Shown in pieces: positions 35,202 to 43,889 of a DNA stretch of 64,000 nt. The stretch is from Dyadobacter diqingensis (GTDB taxonomy: Bacteria > Bacteroidota > Bacteroidia > Cytophagales > Spirosomataceae). The DNA is taken from contig NZ_JAMXKF010000001.1 of NCBI RefSeq assembly GCF_024220585.1, forward strand, positions 930,001-994,000, given 5' to 3'. The position numbers were made by a program, and so were the translations under genes. A model generated the notes under the pieces. That model made no database searches and was not told the origin of the DNA. It saw nothing but the letters and a program-made list of their open reading frames with translations. Every line of letters starts with the position of its first letter. Within the stretch, counting starts at the first letter, position 1.

Positions 35202-35875
35202 TCCTCCTTGAAAATATAGCCCATTCCTACAACGGTATGGATCAATTTTGTATCGTAATCTTTATCAACTTTTTTACGTAAAAAGTTAATGTAAACATCA
35301 ATAACATTGGTACCGGTATCAAAACGTATGTCCCAAACCTGCTCAGCAATATCCACCCGTGAAACAACCCTTCCTCTGTTGCGCATCAAATATTCCAGCA
35401 GCGCAAATTCTTTGGCCGTCAGATCGATCCGGTTTCCGGCTCTTCTGGCCACTTTTTCATCCAGGTTCAGTTCCAGATCCGCAAGTTTTAATATCTGGCT
35501 GGACTGTTCGCGGTTGCTGTTCCGTTGGGATAACACTTTAATACGGGCGATCAATTCCCGGAATTCAAATGGTTTCACCAGGTAGTCATCACCGCCGGCC
35601 TCAAATCCGTCAAGTTTGTCATCGATCGTTCCAAGTGCCGTCAAAAACAGGATGGGTGTGGTCAGTCCATCGTTTCTTAATTGTTTCGCTAAATCATATC
35701 CATTGAGAATGGGCAGGTTTACATCCAGAATAATGACATCAAAACGATAATTCGACGCCATTTTTTTTCCTACCTGGCCATCATAGGCCAACTCAACTTC
35801 CCAGGATTGTTCTTCAAGACCACGTTTTAAGAAACCGGCCAGTTTTGGCTCATCTTCAACAATTAATATTTTCAT
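35198..35875 (-). CDS. OmpR-family response regulator (second pair)
   Basis: This is a 225-residue receiver plus winged-helix regulator. E7-D8-E9 is near the N-terminus, the phospho-acceptor lies in ILDVNLPIL (about D51), Lys in YLVKPFEF, and the DNA-binding domain ends GMGYIFKEE. CusR-like features are shared with the regulator at 120-806 (VNVYINFLRKK-type helix, LTAKEFALLEY). It is the first gene of a minus-strand two-gene operon with its kinase. A partly palindromic TTATTCTGAATAA lies within 20 bp of its start codon on the upstream side and may be an autoregulatory site, but this is weak. Confidence 0.93.
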   Translation of the reverse strand: MKILIVEDEPKLAGFLKRGLEEQSWEVELAYDGQVGKKMASNYRFDVIILDVNLPILNGYDLAKQLRNDGLTTPILFLTALGTIDDKLDGFEAGGDDYLVKPFEFRELIARIKVLSQRNSNREQSSQILKLADLELNLDEKVARRAGNRIDLTAKEFALLEYLMRNRGRVVSRVDIAEQVWDIRFDTGTNVIDVYINFLRKKVDKDYDTKLIHTVVGMGYIFKEE

Positions 35876-35932
35876 ATACCAAGGTTATTCTGAATAATCC
35901 ACCAAATGTGGCATAGATTTCAGACATTTCAT

Positions 35933-35966
35933 AAAAAAAGCCACTCGATGAACCGAATGGCCTTTT
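35933..35966 (-). terminator. Terminator of the DinB-like gene
   Basis: GCCACTCG (35940-35947) pairs with CGAATGGC (35954-35961) with one mismatch on the plus strand that becomes G-U on the minus strand. The minus-strand stem is followed by a U-run from the A-run at 35933-35939. It lies between the DinB-like gene and the downstream regulator. Confidence 0.75.
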
Positions 35967-36095
35967 GACATATATCCACACCATTAAAGAGATTGTATCC
36001 AATGAATACTACCTTTAATTATTATGCAAAATATAACTTTTTCTTAGTATTTGATATAAAATTTATAAGAAATACAAAATATTATCTAAGTCAGA

Positions 36096-36656
36096 TCAGT
36101 AATAATCATTATCATTACCATAATTGGCACGGTCATCGAAAGCACCGAAATCATCTTCTTCTTCAAGCTGCATTCCTTTCAAAGCCTTCTTGATCAGACC
36201 TATCTGACCTGCATGATATACGTCGTGCTGGATCACACCATGGATCATGGTATAGTAAGAATAATCACGGCCGGGCACAAATTCTTCAAGGAAACTGTCG
36301 TCCTCGATTTTTTCCAGTTCGGAAATTAATTCTTCCTGCGAAAGGCTTAACTCCATTTGAATGGCTTCCCACTCAAATTCATCCACGACCGGGAATTTCT
36401 TCCAGTCCTTATCCTGTGTTTTGATATCAAACTCCTCATCACCCTGAATTTTTCGCACAGCAAAAATGCGCCAGGTCGTCATGTGATATACAATTTCCGC
36501 GATAGAATGTGTGTTGGCGCTCAATCGCAGCTCAGCCATTTTAGGTGTTACATCACGCAGAGCCTCAACCACAGAAGGACCATACCAGGCCTCTTCGCTT
36601 TCATAAGTATCGTTGAGTACATCTATGATCCTTAATACTTCTTCTTTTGTTTCCAT
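36096..36656 (-). CDS. DinB-fold four-helix protein
   Basis: This is a 186-residue protein of the DinB/YfiT-like superfamily, metal-binding four-helix bundles used by thiol-dependent transferases. The expected histidines are visible: one in SIAEIVYHMTTW and a pair in IHGVIQHDVYHAGQIGLIKKA. The C-terminus is very acidic (EEEDDFGAFDD) and tails into NYGNDNDYY. Known members transfer onto bacillithiol or mycothiol, and Bacteroidetes use bacillithiol-like thiols, but no substrate is indicated. It is monocistronic. Confidence 0.85.
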   Translation of the reverse strand: METKEEVLRIIDVLNDTYESEEAWYGPSVVEALRDVTPKMAELRLSANTHSIAEIVYHMTTWRIFAVRKIQGDEEFDIKTQDKDWKKFPVVDEFEWEAIQMELSLSQEELISELEKIEDDSFLEEFVPGRDYSYYTMIHGVIQHDVYHAGQIGLIKKALKGMQLEEEDDFGAFDDRANYGNDNDYY

Positions 36657-36981
36657 ATATAATTTTGTCTTCTGGGGCGTGCGAATAAATCCCGGTATTT
36701 AAGATTTTTTAATATTACTAAAATAAAGCAACGAACAGGACAAAGTCAAATAAAGTTCGGGCTCAATAATTTCTATTTTTCAAAGCCTTCACTCCAACCT
36801 GTTTTTAGGCCATTTCATAGTCTAAATTATTTTACTGTTTACAACCAAATTTCATTCCGGATAGTCTTCTATTATGTAGCCGGCATTGCAATTTTAAAAA
36901 AATAGTATGCTAAATACAGAAAAATAAAATGATTCAATTTTAAAATTCGTTAAACAGATAACTAAAACGCAAAGTACCGCT
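36657..36981. other. Gene-free divergent region, AT-rich
   Basis: This is a 325-bp spacer between the divergent DinB-like and DUF4136 genes. It is AT-rich and no coding frame, hairpin or clear promoter motif stood out. It presumably holds both promoters. Confidence 0.5.
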
Positions 36982-37584
36982 ATGTTAAAAAAAGCTTCAT
37001 TTCTAATAATTTCTGCCACTTTTTGGCTGACCTCCTGTACCAAAGATCCGGTAAATGACTTATCTGACCTTGAATCCCAAGTATATATTACAAACCACGA
37101 TAAAACAGCTGACTTCAAAACATTTAAAACTTTCAGTATTTCGGATTCAGTCACTGTCGTGCAGGACAATCGTACGGGAACAGCACTTACCAGCCTTGAT
37201 AAAGACTTGTTGACCCGCATCATTACCAACATGCAAAATCTGGGTTATACCTATGTGGCTGCTGATAAAAAGCCGGATGTCGGGCTCAGCGCTGCCAGGG
37301 TAACCAATACTTATGTGAACGTCGCATCGACACCTTACTCTTCTTATTGGGGCGGATATTATGGAGGTTACGGATATGGTTATCCAAGTTATTATGCCTA
37401 CGAAACCAGTGAAAGTTACTGGTCGATTTCGATGCTTGACCTGAAAAACGCCGATGTGGTTAACAAAAAACTGAATGTGATCTGGGACGCGCAGATACGT
37501 GGTTCAGGGCTTGGCAACACGGGTTATATCGACCAAATGGTTGATTCCATTTTCGGGCAGTCCACTTATCTTAAAATCAAATAA
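36982..37584 (+). CDS. DUF4136 lipoprotein
   Basis: This is a 200-residue lipoprotein. The signal ends in lipobox LTSC with lipidated C19. The DUF4136 domain (about 35-195) opens with KTFKTFSISDSV and LLTRIITNMQNLGYT and closes with IWDAQIRGSGLG. A Tyr/Gly-rich insert (about 115-145, WGGYYGGYGYGYPSYY) interrupts it. The function of the family is unknown; it is common in Gram-negative envelopes. A small beta-barrel gene follows 100 bp downstream on the same strand, so the two may share an outer-membrane role. Confidence 0.87.
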   Translation: MLKKASFLIISATFWLTSCTKDPVNDLSDLESQVYITNHDKTADFKTFKTFSISDSVTVVQDNRTGTALTSLDKDLLTRIITNMQNLGYTYVAADKKPDVGLSAARVTNTYVNVASTPYSSYWGGYYGGYGYGYPSYYAYETSESYWSISMLDLKNADVVNKKLNVIWDAQIRGSGLGNTGYIDQMVDSIFGQSTYLKIK

Positions 37585-37684
37585 TATATGCAATAGCCGG
37601 GAGTTGAAGAAAAAATCCTGTCAGCATCACCATTGAACAACTTATTTTCACGGTTCTCCGTGTCTTCTTAATTGACATTTTCAA

Positions 37685-38347
37685 ATGAAAAAATTCATCA
37701 TAGCAGCTCTCCTTCTTGCAGGAATTATTCCCGCCTACGCACAGGAACAGGCTCCTAAATTATATACATTGCCTTCTCCTTTCGAACGTTACACCCATTA
37801 TCACGTAACTGCCAGGTATACAGGCGCTATCCCGCTCGGATCTTTTTCAAGTAATTATATCGATAAAGCATCTTTTGAAAATTACTCCATTGCTTTGGAA
37901 TGGGTACTTCAAAATTCATTTTCCATTGGCGGAGAACTGGGTTATTCTTTTTTCAACAAACGCATTCCGAGGGCAATTTACCCAACAACAGACGGAAGTG
38001 ATATTTCCGCGATACAAACCAGAACCTTGACGCAATACCCGATCCAGGTTTTCGGTAATTATCGTTTCTTGGGAAATAACTCGGCAATTCAGCCTTATGT
38101 CCAGGTTAGCGCAGGTGCAAGTATTTTGGACTACACCTTATATTATGGAGGTCTGGCTGATCAGAAACAGAAAGTTCGCCCGACCTATGGTATCGGCGTA
38201 GGGTCTAAATTTTTGTTCAAAAAAGATGGTAATTTTGGCGCAGACGTCCGTGTCAAATACGAGGCTACTCCCTTCGACTATGAGTATGTTGATAAAGGAG
38301 TATCTTCATTAAATGCTTCAATAGGTTTGTTTTACCGCTGGTGGTAA
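37685..38347 (+). CDS. Small outer-membrane beta-barrel protein
   Basis: This is a 220-residue protein with a signal peptide (ending AYAQ). Alternating hydrophobic and polar beta strands end in an aromatic C-terminal strand (ASIGLFYRWW), which is the usual signal for barrel insertion. Length and strand count suggest an eight-stranded OmpA- or OmpW-like barrel without an added domain. Typical strand patterns such as GVGSKFLFKKDGNFGADVRVKYEAT are visible. No ligand can be named. It follows the DUF4136 lipoprotein on the same strand. Confidence 0.82.
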   Translation: MKKFIIAALLLAGIIPAYAQEQAPKLYTLPSPFERYTHYHVTARYTGAIPLGSFSSNYIDKASFENYSIALEWVLQNSFSIGGELGYSFFNKRIPRAIYPTTDGSDISAIQTRTLTQYPIQVFGNYRFLGNNSAIQPYVQVSAGASILDYTLYYGGLADQKQKVRPTYGIGVGSKFLFKKDGNFGADVRVKYEATPFDYEYVDKGVSSLNASIGLFYRWW

Positions 38348-38389
38348 GCTATATTGAGTGATTCACACACCCGGTTTTAATTTTCAGTT

Positions 38390-40558
38390 TTGAGTAAAAA
38401 AAAGATTTTGTCGAAATCAACGATCATTTGGATAAGTACAGTGCTGGCCGCCTTCACAGGAACTGGTATCTGGGCGTGGAACAGGTATGGCCCGACGCAG
38501 GGAAAAGATTTCCCCGAGCAGCTTTCAGCATTACCCATTGCAATCACCATAGACTCCGCTTCGCATGCCTGTGATCTTACCGTCCGCCGTTACCGGCAGA
38601 TTGGGAAGGAAATGCAGTTTGAACTGGCTGCCAATGCCGGAGGTCTTGCGCCTTACAATGTTGAAATTACGCAAAACGGGAAAGTACAGAAATTTGAAAA
38701 TGTGCCACACCGTGTATCCATCTGGCTTACGTTGTCGAATGTTAATCTCAATGCGGGAAAATCTTCTATAAAAGTTAGCAGTCTCGGACAGCCGGGCTGC
38801 GAAACAACGGCCGAATTTGAGTATGACGGTGCCAAAAAGAATGAAATCCTTGAAGACGCCAAGTGGATCAGGCAGGGAAGCAAGGATAACTGGCTAGATA
38901 TTCGGCCGGTTGTAAAAGGCGGCAAAGTTTATTTAAAGGATTTCGCCAATTTTCAGGATGGCCGCACGCGTGTGATCATGATTGATAACATTGCCGTTAC
39001 CGGATTGGAAAATGGAATTGAAGTGCAGCCGGGATATTTGTATTCTGTCACAGCCAAATGGATTGATGCTCCTTATAACGACTGGTGGAACTCGCTGAGG
39101 AACCGGAGTGTCCGTCAGCAAAATATATGGATAAGCAAGCTGGGAGAACAAAAAGAAAAATCGGCATTGACCCGTGTGGAGCTTCCCGCCTGGTTTTCTC
39201 CTTCCAGAGATATCAATGTCCATTTTGATACACAGTTTCCCGAGTTTCAACCGATCCAGGGAAAGCTGGTTATGCACTACCGGCTGAATAACTGGGTTCC
39301 TGCACAGAATTATTACAATCGCGGGATCACACATCTATCGGCATTTGAGCATGATGCTCCGTTCAATAAATTGCACTGGACGGTTCCTCCCAGCTTCTTT
39401 CAGGATAAGGATCAGGCCTGGTTTGGAAAACTGACGAAGGAAGAAATAGAAACTTCTGCCAATACCATACCGGGATACGGTGTTTATGCATTTGATTTTG
39501 AATTCTGGAATCAGGTTTATTCTCCCGAAGTCAAACAGCGACTGATATGGTTTGCACAACGGATCAAAAAAAATCACCCGGAAATGAATCTGTTTGATTA
39601 CTGGGGCGGCAGCGCTTACACCAATCAGCATTTTAATACGATGAGTGATAAAAAACCTGGTGATTTTGTCAAAGATTATGACGATCCGAAACCGAGCCAT
39701 TCCAACTTTGATCCGCTTCCAAATGGCGACAGTTTTCAGGGACTTTATTCTGTTTCTCCAACGGATGTTTATCCAAGGCCTAGTTTTGCGATGGACGAGC
39801 AGGGAAATACCCCAAATAATTTCACGCTCCTTTCTGCCATTCACGCTTTGCGCATCAATGAGCTCATTCCTTTTCAGAAAAAAAACAAATCTGTTTTTTA
39901 CGCCTGGAACAGATATATGCCGCTTTACAAAGACCCGGTTGTTCCCTGGTTTATCGAAACTTCAAATCCAAAGGGAGATCTTATTTTAGGGCAACTTGAA
40001 ATGATGCCGGCAAGTCAGGCATTAAGTATGTCACTTTTTTCCCTTGTACTTTTTGACGGTTACTATTTATGGCACGACAGCCAGCCTCACGGCAAAGCAG
40101 AAAATGGGTATAGAATCACACCGGAATCGGCCGACTGGGGAAAAGAATGGAATCCGGCCGATGGGAAAACCAGTATTGCTGCGTTTAACAGGGAAGTTCC
40201 TAACGGGGAAGCTCCTCGATTCTGGGACTATCCCACTGAATTTTATGAGCTGGGCAACTGGATGGCTAAACAGGTCGAAGACGTGATCGTAGGTGGAAAA
40301 AAACAGGATCTAGCTTTTGAAATAAATGGTACATGGCGCGAACCCAAAAAAGCACAGGCCGCACTTGCAGCGGATAAAAAGGAACCATTTATTTCCGCAG
40401 TTGTGAAAGGAAATAAAATTGTGGTATTAGGGGTCGATTCATTTCAGTCGCCCACAGCCACGCGAAAGCTAAACATCAAATTACCGGATGGCTCTGTAAC
40501 TACCATTCAGCTATACGGAAACTGGCCGGCGCTGTATCGCGGTACGATAAAGAACTAA
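38390..40558 (+). CDS. Membrane-anchored protein of unknown function (722 aa)
   Basis: This is a 722-residue protein read from a TTG start. Its N-terminal membrane helix (about 10-28) is preceded by lysines, so it is probably anchored with the bulk in the periplasm. About 45-150 looks like a beta-sandwich (Ig-like) domain. The middle and C-terminal part (about 290-640) has alternating strands and helices with acidic motifs at strand-end positions, such as YGVYAFDFEFWNQ and FYAWNRYMPLYKDP. It could be a TIM-barrel glycosidase-like fold. The last about 80 residues form a beta-rich module (FEINGTWREPKKAQ). I do not recognise the family. It ends in a strong bidirectional terminator. Confidence 0.7.
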   Translation: MSKKKILSKSTIIWISTVLAAFTGTGIWAWNRYGPTQGKDFPEQLSALPIAITIDSASHACDLTVRRYRQIGKEMQFELAANAGGLAPYNVEITQNGKVQKFENVPHRVSIWLTLSNVNLNAGKSSIKVSSLGQPGCETTAEFEYDGAKKNEILEDAKWIRQGSKDNWLDIRPVVKGGKVYLKDFANFQDGRTRVIMIDNIAVTGLENGIEVQPGYLYSVTAKWIDAPYNDWWNSLRNRSVRQQNIWISKLGEQKEKSALTRVELPAWFSPSRDINVHFDTQFPEFQPIQGKLVMHYRLNNWVPAQNYYNRGITHLSAFEHDAPFNKLHWTVPPSFFQDKDQAWFGKLTKEEIETSANTIPGYGVYAFDFEFWNQVYSPEVKQRLIWFAQRIKKNHPEMNLFDYWGGSAYTNQHFNTMSDKKPGDFVKDYDDPKPSHSNFDPLPNGDSFQGLYSVSPTDVYPRPSFAMDEQGNTPNNFTLLSAIHALRINELIPFQKKNKSVFYAWNRYMPLYKDPVVPWFIETSNPKGDLILGQLEMMPASQALSMSLFSLVLFDGYYLWHDSQPHGKAENGYRITPESADWGKEWNPADGKTSIAAFNREVPNGEAPRFWDYPTEFYELGNWMAKQVEDVIVGGKKQDLAFEINGTWREPKKAQAALAADKKEPFISAVVKGNKIVVLGVDSFQSPTATRKLNIKLPDGSVTTIQLYGNWPALYRGTIKN

Positions 40559-40601
40559 AAGAACAGGGCCGGATATTTCAAATACCCGGCCCTGTTCTTT
40601 T
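40557..40601. terminator. Bidirectional intrinsic terminator
   Basis: AAAAGAACAGGGCCGG (40557-40572) and CCGGCCCTGTTCTTTT (40586-40601) form a perfect 16-bp stem with a 13-nt loop. The left arm overlaps the end of the preceding stop codon. It separates two convergent genes that stop at 40558 and 40610. Confidence 0.92.
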
Positions 40602-40609
40602 CCATGTTA

Positions 40610-41686
40610 TTAAGAAACCCGAACGTAACTTCCGAGCCATTTGATATGACTGCTGCCATATTTATGCATAATCTCCTGCACTTGCGTATCGTTGATATGC
40701 CCCAGAAATTCCACCAGAAACCAGAAACGGAACGCTGATTCCCCACGGAGCGGACGGCTTTCTATTTTTGTCAGGTTGATTCCTCTGTCATTAAATTCTT
40801 TCAGAAACTCGTATAAAACCCCTGGACGATTCGTATTTGGGAGGTTAACGATAAGTGTCGTCTTGTCATCATCACTTTTTTGATTGACCACCCCTTTCGA
40901 CAAAATCAGGAAGCGGGTCCTGTTCTGGTCATTGTCTTCGATGTTATCAAACAAGATCGGTACACCAAACAAACGGGCCGAGATCGACGAGCAGATCGCT
41001 GCGGCATCAGCTTCCTCGGAAGCCATTTTCGCTGCCTTAGATGTTGATTCAACCGGAATAAGCTCAATACCCAATCCTTCCAGATATTCACCAATAAACT
41101 TCCCGCATTGACGGAAAGCGATATCTTTCGAATAAATCCGCTTGATGTCTTTCAGCGAATCCGACTGCGATGCAAAAGTGAAATGAATAGGAAGAAGCAC
41201 TTCGGCCACAATGGTCAGCTCTTTTTCCCGTAAAAAATCAGCAGTTTCAACAACAATACCTTCCTGGTTATTCTCAATCGGAACGACACCAAATCTTGCA
41301 CGGCCTGTCTCCACACTTTCAAAAACAGAATGAATCGTAGGCAAAACCAGATATTCGCTCATGCCACCAAAACGGCTTTCAGCTGCCTGGTGTGTAAAAC
41401 TTCCTTCCGGTCCCAGATAAGAAATTCTCTCGGGCAATTCCAGATTTCTTGAAACCGCAAAGATTTCAAAGAAGATAGCATCAATTGCCTGGCGGGTCAA
41501 AAGACCATTATTCCTTTTTTCAAGACGGTCAAGAATTTGCTTTTCGCGTTCCGGACGATAAATAATCGATTTTGAAGAGCGTTTCAAATCACCTACGCAC
41601 TTAACCAGTTCCATCCTTTCATTTAATATGGTCAGGAGCTGATCATCCAGCGCATCGATCCTTTCTCTTAATTGTTGTAAATCCAC
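40610..41686 (-). CDS. pheA: Bifunctional chorismate mutase/prephenate dehydratase
   Basis: This is a 358-residue P-protein with a GTG start. The chorismate mutase domain (about 1-88) opens with LRERIDALDDQLLTILNERM. The prephenate dehydratase domain (about 95-275) has ISYLGPEGSFTHQAA, PIENNQEG and NRTRFLIL, where the conserved Thr-Arg-Phe is intact. A C-terminal ACT domain (about 283-358) has the phenylalanine-binding motif ESRPLRG. It converts chorismate to phenylpyruvate for phenylalanine synthesis, with feedback inhibition expected through the ACT domain. It lies downstream of the topoisomerase gene with a 58-bp gap and may be co-transcribed. Confidence 0.96.
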   Translation of the reverse strand: MDLQQLRERIDALDDQLLTILNERMELVKCVGDLKRSSKSIIYRPEREKQILDRLEKRNNGLLTRQAIDAIFFEIFAVSRNLELPERISYLGPEGSFTHQAAESRFGGMSEYLVLPTIHSVFESVETGRARFGVVPIENNQEGIVVETADFLREKELTIVAEVLLPIHFTFASQSDSLKDIKRIYSKDIAFRQCGKFIGEYLEGLGIELIPVESTSKAAKMASEEADAAAICSSISARLFGVPILFDNIEDNDQNRTRFLILSKGVVNQKSDDDKTTLIVNLPNTNRPGVLYEFLKEFNDRGINLTKIESRPLRGESAFRFWFLVEFLGHINDTQVQEIMHKYGSSHIKWLGSYVRVS

Positions 41687-41744
41687 AAATAATCTAATTT
41701 TTTGTAATCGGTATTGTTAGTATTCCAGGTTGTTTTCTCGGTAT

Positions 41745-43619
41745 TTATATCGCGATTGCCAGCTCTTCGATGTTGTTTTCTATTTTCAGATTGTCGATAA
41801 TAAAACGCTGACGTTCCGGTGTATTTTTTCCCATATAATAAGTCAGCAATTTCTGAATCGAAGTCTCCTTTTGAAGGATAATTGGTTCCAGGTGCATGTC
41901 CTCCCCAATGAACTTTCCGAATTCTTCCGGAGATATCTCACCTAATCCCTTAAATCGGGTAATCTCCGGTTTACTGCCAAGCTTCGCAATAGCCGCCTGT
42001 TTTTCTTCGTCGTTGTAACAATAATGCGTCTCCTTTTTATTTCTAACCCTGAAAAGCGGGGTTTCCAACACGTAAAGGTGCCCATTTCGAACCAGATCAG
42101 GAAAGAACTGAAGGAAAAATGTCATCAGCAGCAAACGGATGTGCATACCGTCAACATCGGCATCGGTCGCGATCACGATTCTGTTGAACCTTAAATTCTC
42201 AACGCCGTTTTCAATATCGAGTGCGTGCTGAAGTAGGTTAAACTCTTCATTTTCGTAAACGATTTTTTTATTCAGCCCAAAACAGTTCAAAGGCTTACCA
42301 CGCAAACTAAATACTGCCTGCGTCTGAATATTTCTTGACTTTGTGATCGAACCGCTCGCAGAATCTCCCTCGGTGATAAATAAAGTACTTTCGTGACGTA
42401 ATTCATTTTTCAAATCCGTAAAATGCAGGCGGCAGTCACGCAGCTTTTTGTTGTGCAGGTTTGCTTTTTTGGCCCGGTCATTTGCCAGTTTTTTAATACC
42501 GGCCAATTCCTTACGCTCTCTTTCCGACTGCTCGATCCGCTTTTTCATGGCATCACGTGCTTCGGGATTCATGTGCAGATAGTTATCCAGTCTTTCTTTG
42601 ACAAAATCATTAACGAAAGTCCGGATCGTTGTACTGTTCGGGTCGGGCGTGATGGTATTCGAGCCCAGTTTGGTTTTCGTTTGTGATTCAAACACCGGTT
42701 CCTGAACACGGATCGCTACCGCCGCAATGATTGATGAACGAATATCCTCAGGCGCATAGTCCTTTCCAAAATGCTCCCGTACAGCCTTAACAACAGCTTC
42801 CCGGAAGGCGGCAAGGTGTGTTCCGCCCTGCGTTGTATACTGACCGTTTACAAAAGAATAATATTCTTCTCCATATTGGTTGCCATGCGTCATGGCAAAC
42901 TCGATATCTTCTCCTTTCAGATGGATAATCGGATAACGAATGGCTTCCGCATCAGATTTACTAACCAGCAAATCCAGCAAACCATTTTGAGAAATATATT
43001 TCTGACCATTGAAATTAATCGTCAGCCCGGCATTCAGGTAGCAATAGTTCCAGATCATATTGTCCAGATACTGTGGGATATACCTGAAATTTTTGAAAAT
43101 AATCCCATCCGGCTCAAATGCAATGTGCGTGCCATTACGCTGGGACGTAGCAATTTCTCCCGATTCGTTGATTAATTCCCCTTGCTTAAACTCAGCATTT
43201 TTTGACTTTCCTTCCCTGAAAGACTGTACTTTAAAATAATGTGAAAGCGCATTAACCGCTTTTGTACCTACCCCGTTCAACCCTACGGATTTTTGGAAAG
43301 CACCCGAATCGTACTTACCTCCGGTATTGATTTTCGAAACGCAGTCGACCACTTTCCCCAACGGAATACCCCGGCCATAATCCCGGACTTCCACGCGGTG
43401 CTCTGAAATTTTTATTTCAATATTTTTACCATTTCCCATCATGTGTTCATCGATAGAATTATCGACAATCTCTTTAACGAGAACATATATACCGTCATCA
43501 ATGGAGGAACCGTCACCCAACTTCCCAATGTACATCCCTGGCCTCAGACGGATGTGTTCTTTCCAATCCAGTGACTTTATGCTATCCTCGTCGTATTGTA
43601 TGCTGACAGTATTTTCCAT
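41745..43619 (-). CDS. parE: DNA topoisomerase IV subunit B
   Basis: This is a 624-residue type IIA topoisomerase ATPase subunit. The GHKL domain shows [17 protein letters not shown] and [15 protein letters not shown]. The transducer follows, then the TOPRIM domain with [11 protein letters not shown] and [13 protein letters not shown]. The absence of the long GyrB-type insert and the overall length fit ParE better than GyrB. It hydrolyses ATP to drive decatenation of daughter chromosomes with ParC, which is not encoded in this window. It is divergent from the exopolysaccharide locus, 270 bp away. Confidence 0.93.
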   Translation of the reverse strand: MENTVSIQYDEDSIKSLDWKEHIRLRPGMYIGKLGDGSSIDDGIYVLVKEIVDNSIDEHMMGNGKNIEIKISEHRVEVRDYGRGIPLGKVVDCVSKINTGGKYDSGAFQKSVGLNGVGTKAVNALSHYFKVQSFREGKSKNAEFKQGELINESGEIATSQRNGTHIAFEPDGIIFKNFRYIPQYLDNMIWNYCYLNAGLTINFNGQKYISQNGLLDLLVSKSDAEAIRYPIIHLKGEDIEFAMTHGNQYGEEYYSFVNGQYTTQGGTHLAAFREAVVKAVREHFGKDYAPEDIRSSIIAAVAIRVQEPVFESQTKTKLGSNTITPDPNSTTIRTFVNDFVKERLDNYLHMNPEARDAMKKRIEQSERERKELAGIKKLANDRAKKANLHNKKLRDCRLHFTDLKNELRHESTLFITEGDSASGSITKSRNIQTQAVFSLRGKPLNCFGLNKKIVYENEEFNLLQHALDIENGVENLRFNRIVIATDADVDGMHIRLLLMTFFLQFFPDLVRNGHLYVLETPLFRVRNKKETHYCYNDEEKQAAIAKLGSKPEITRFKGLGEISPEEFGKFIGEDMHLEPIILQKETSIQKLLTYYMGKNTPERQRFIIDNLKIENNIEELAIAI

Positions 43620-43701
43620 AATCTATGAATACTCTAGTTTGGATAATTATGATTTTAATGTTGTATTTTAATATTTTGGGTCATATATCGTTACCCTATT
43701 G

Positions 43702-43709
43702 TACCTTTG
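43702..43709 (+). promoter_or_regulatory. TAnnTTTG-type promoter element before the exopolysaccharide operon
   Basis: TACCTTTG exactly matches the Bacteroidetes -7 consensus TAnnTTTG. A TTTTG at 43674-43678 could be the -33 element, although the 23-bp spacing is a few bases longer than usual. It points toward the export gene at 43890, predicting an untranslated leader of about 175 nt. Confidence 0.45.
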
Positions 43710-43889
43710 CTCTTGTCTTAGTTTGAAGCCGAATAATAGAAATTCTTTAAAAATAAGAAAAATCTAATTTACTTTGCCTTAAACTAGGAAATCTAATATT
43801 CCATTTGGGCTCGATTTTAGTGCAAAAATAATAGCTCAAATACATTTTCTAAATGAACCGGTCGCATTTCATAGTACAATAAACTTCAT

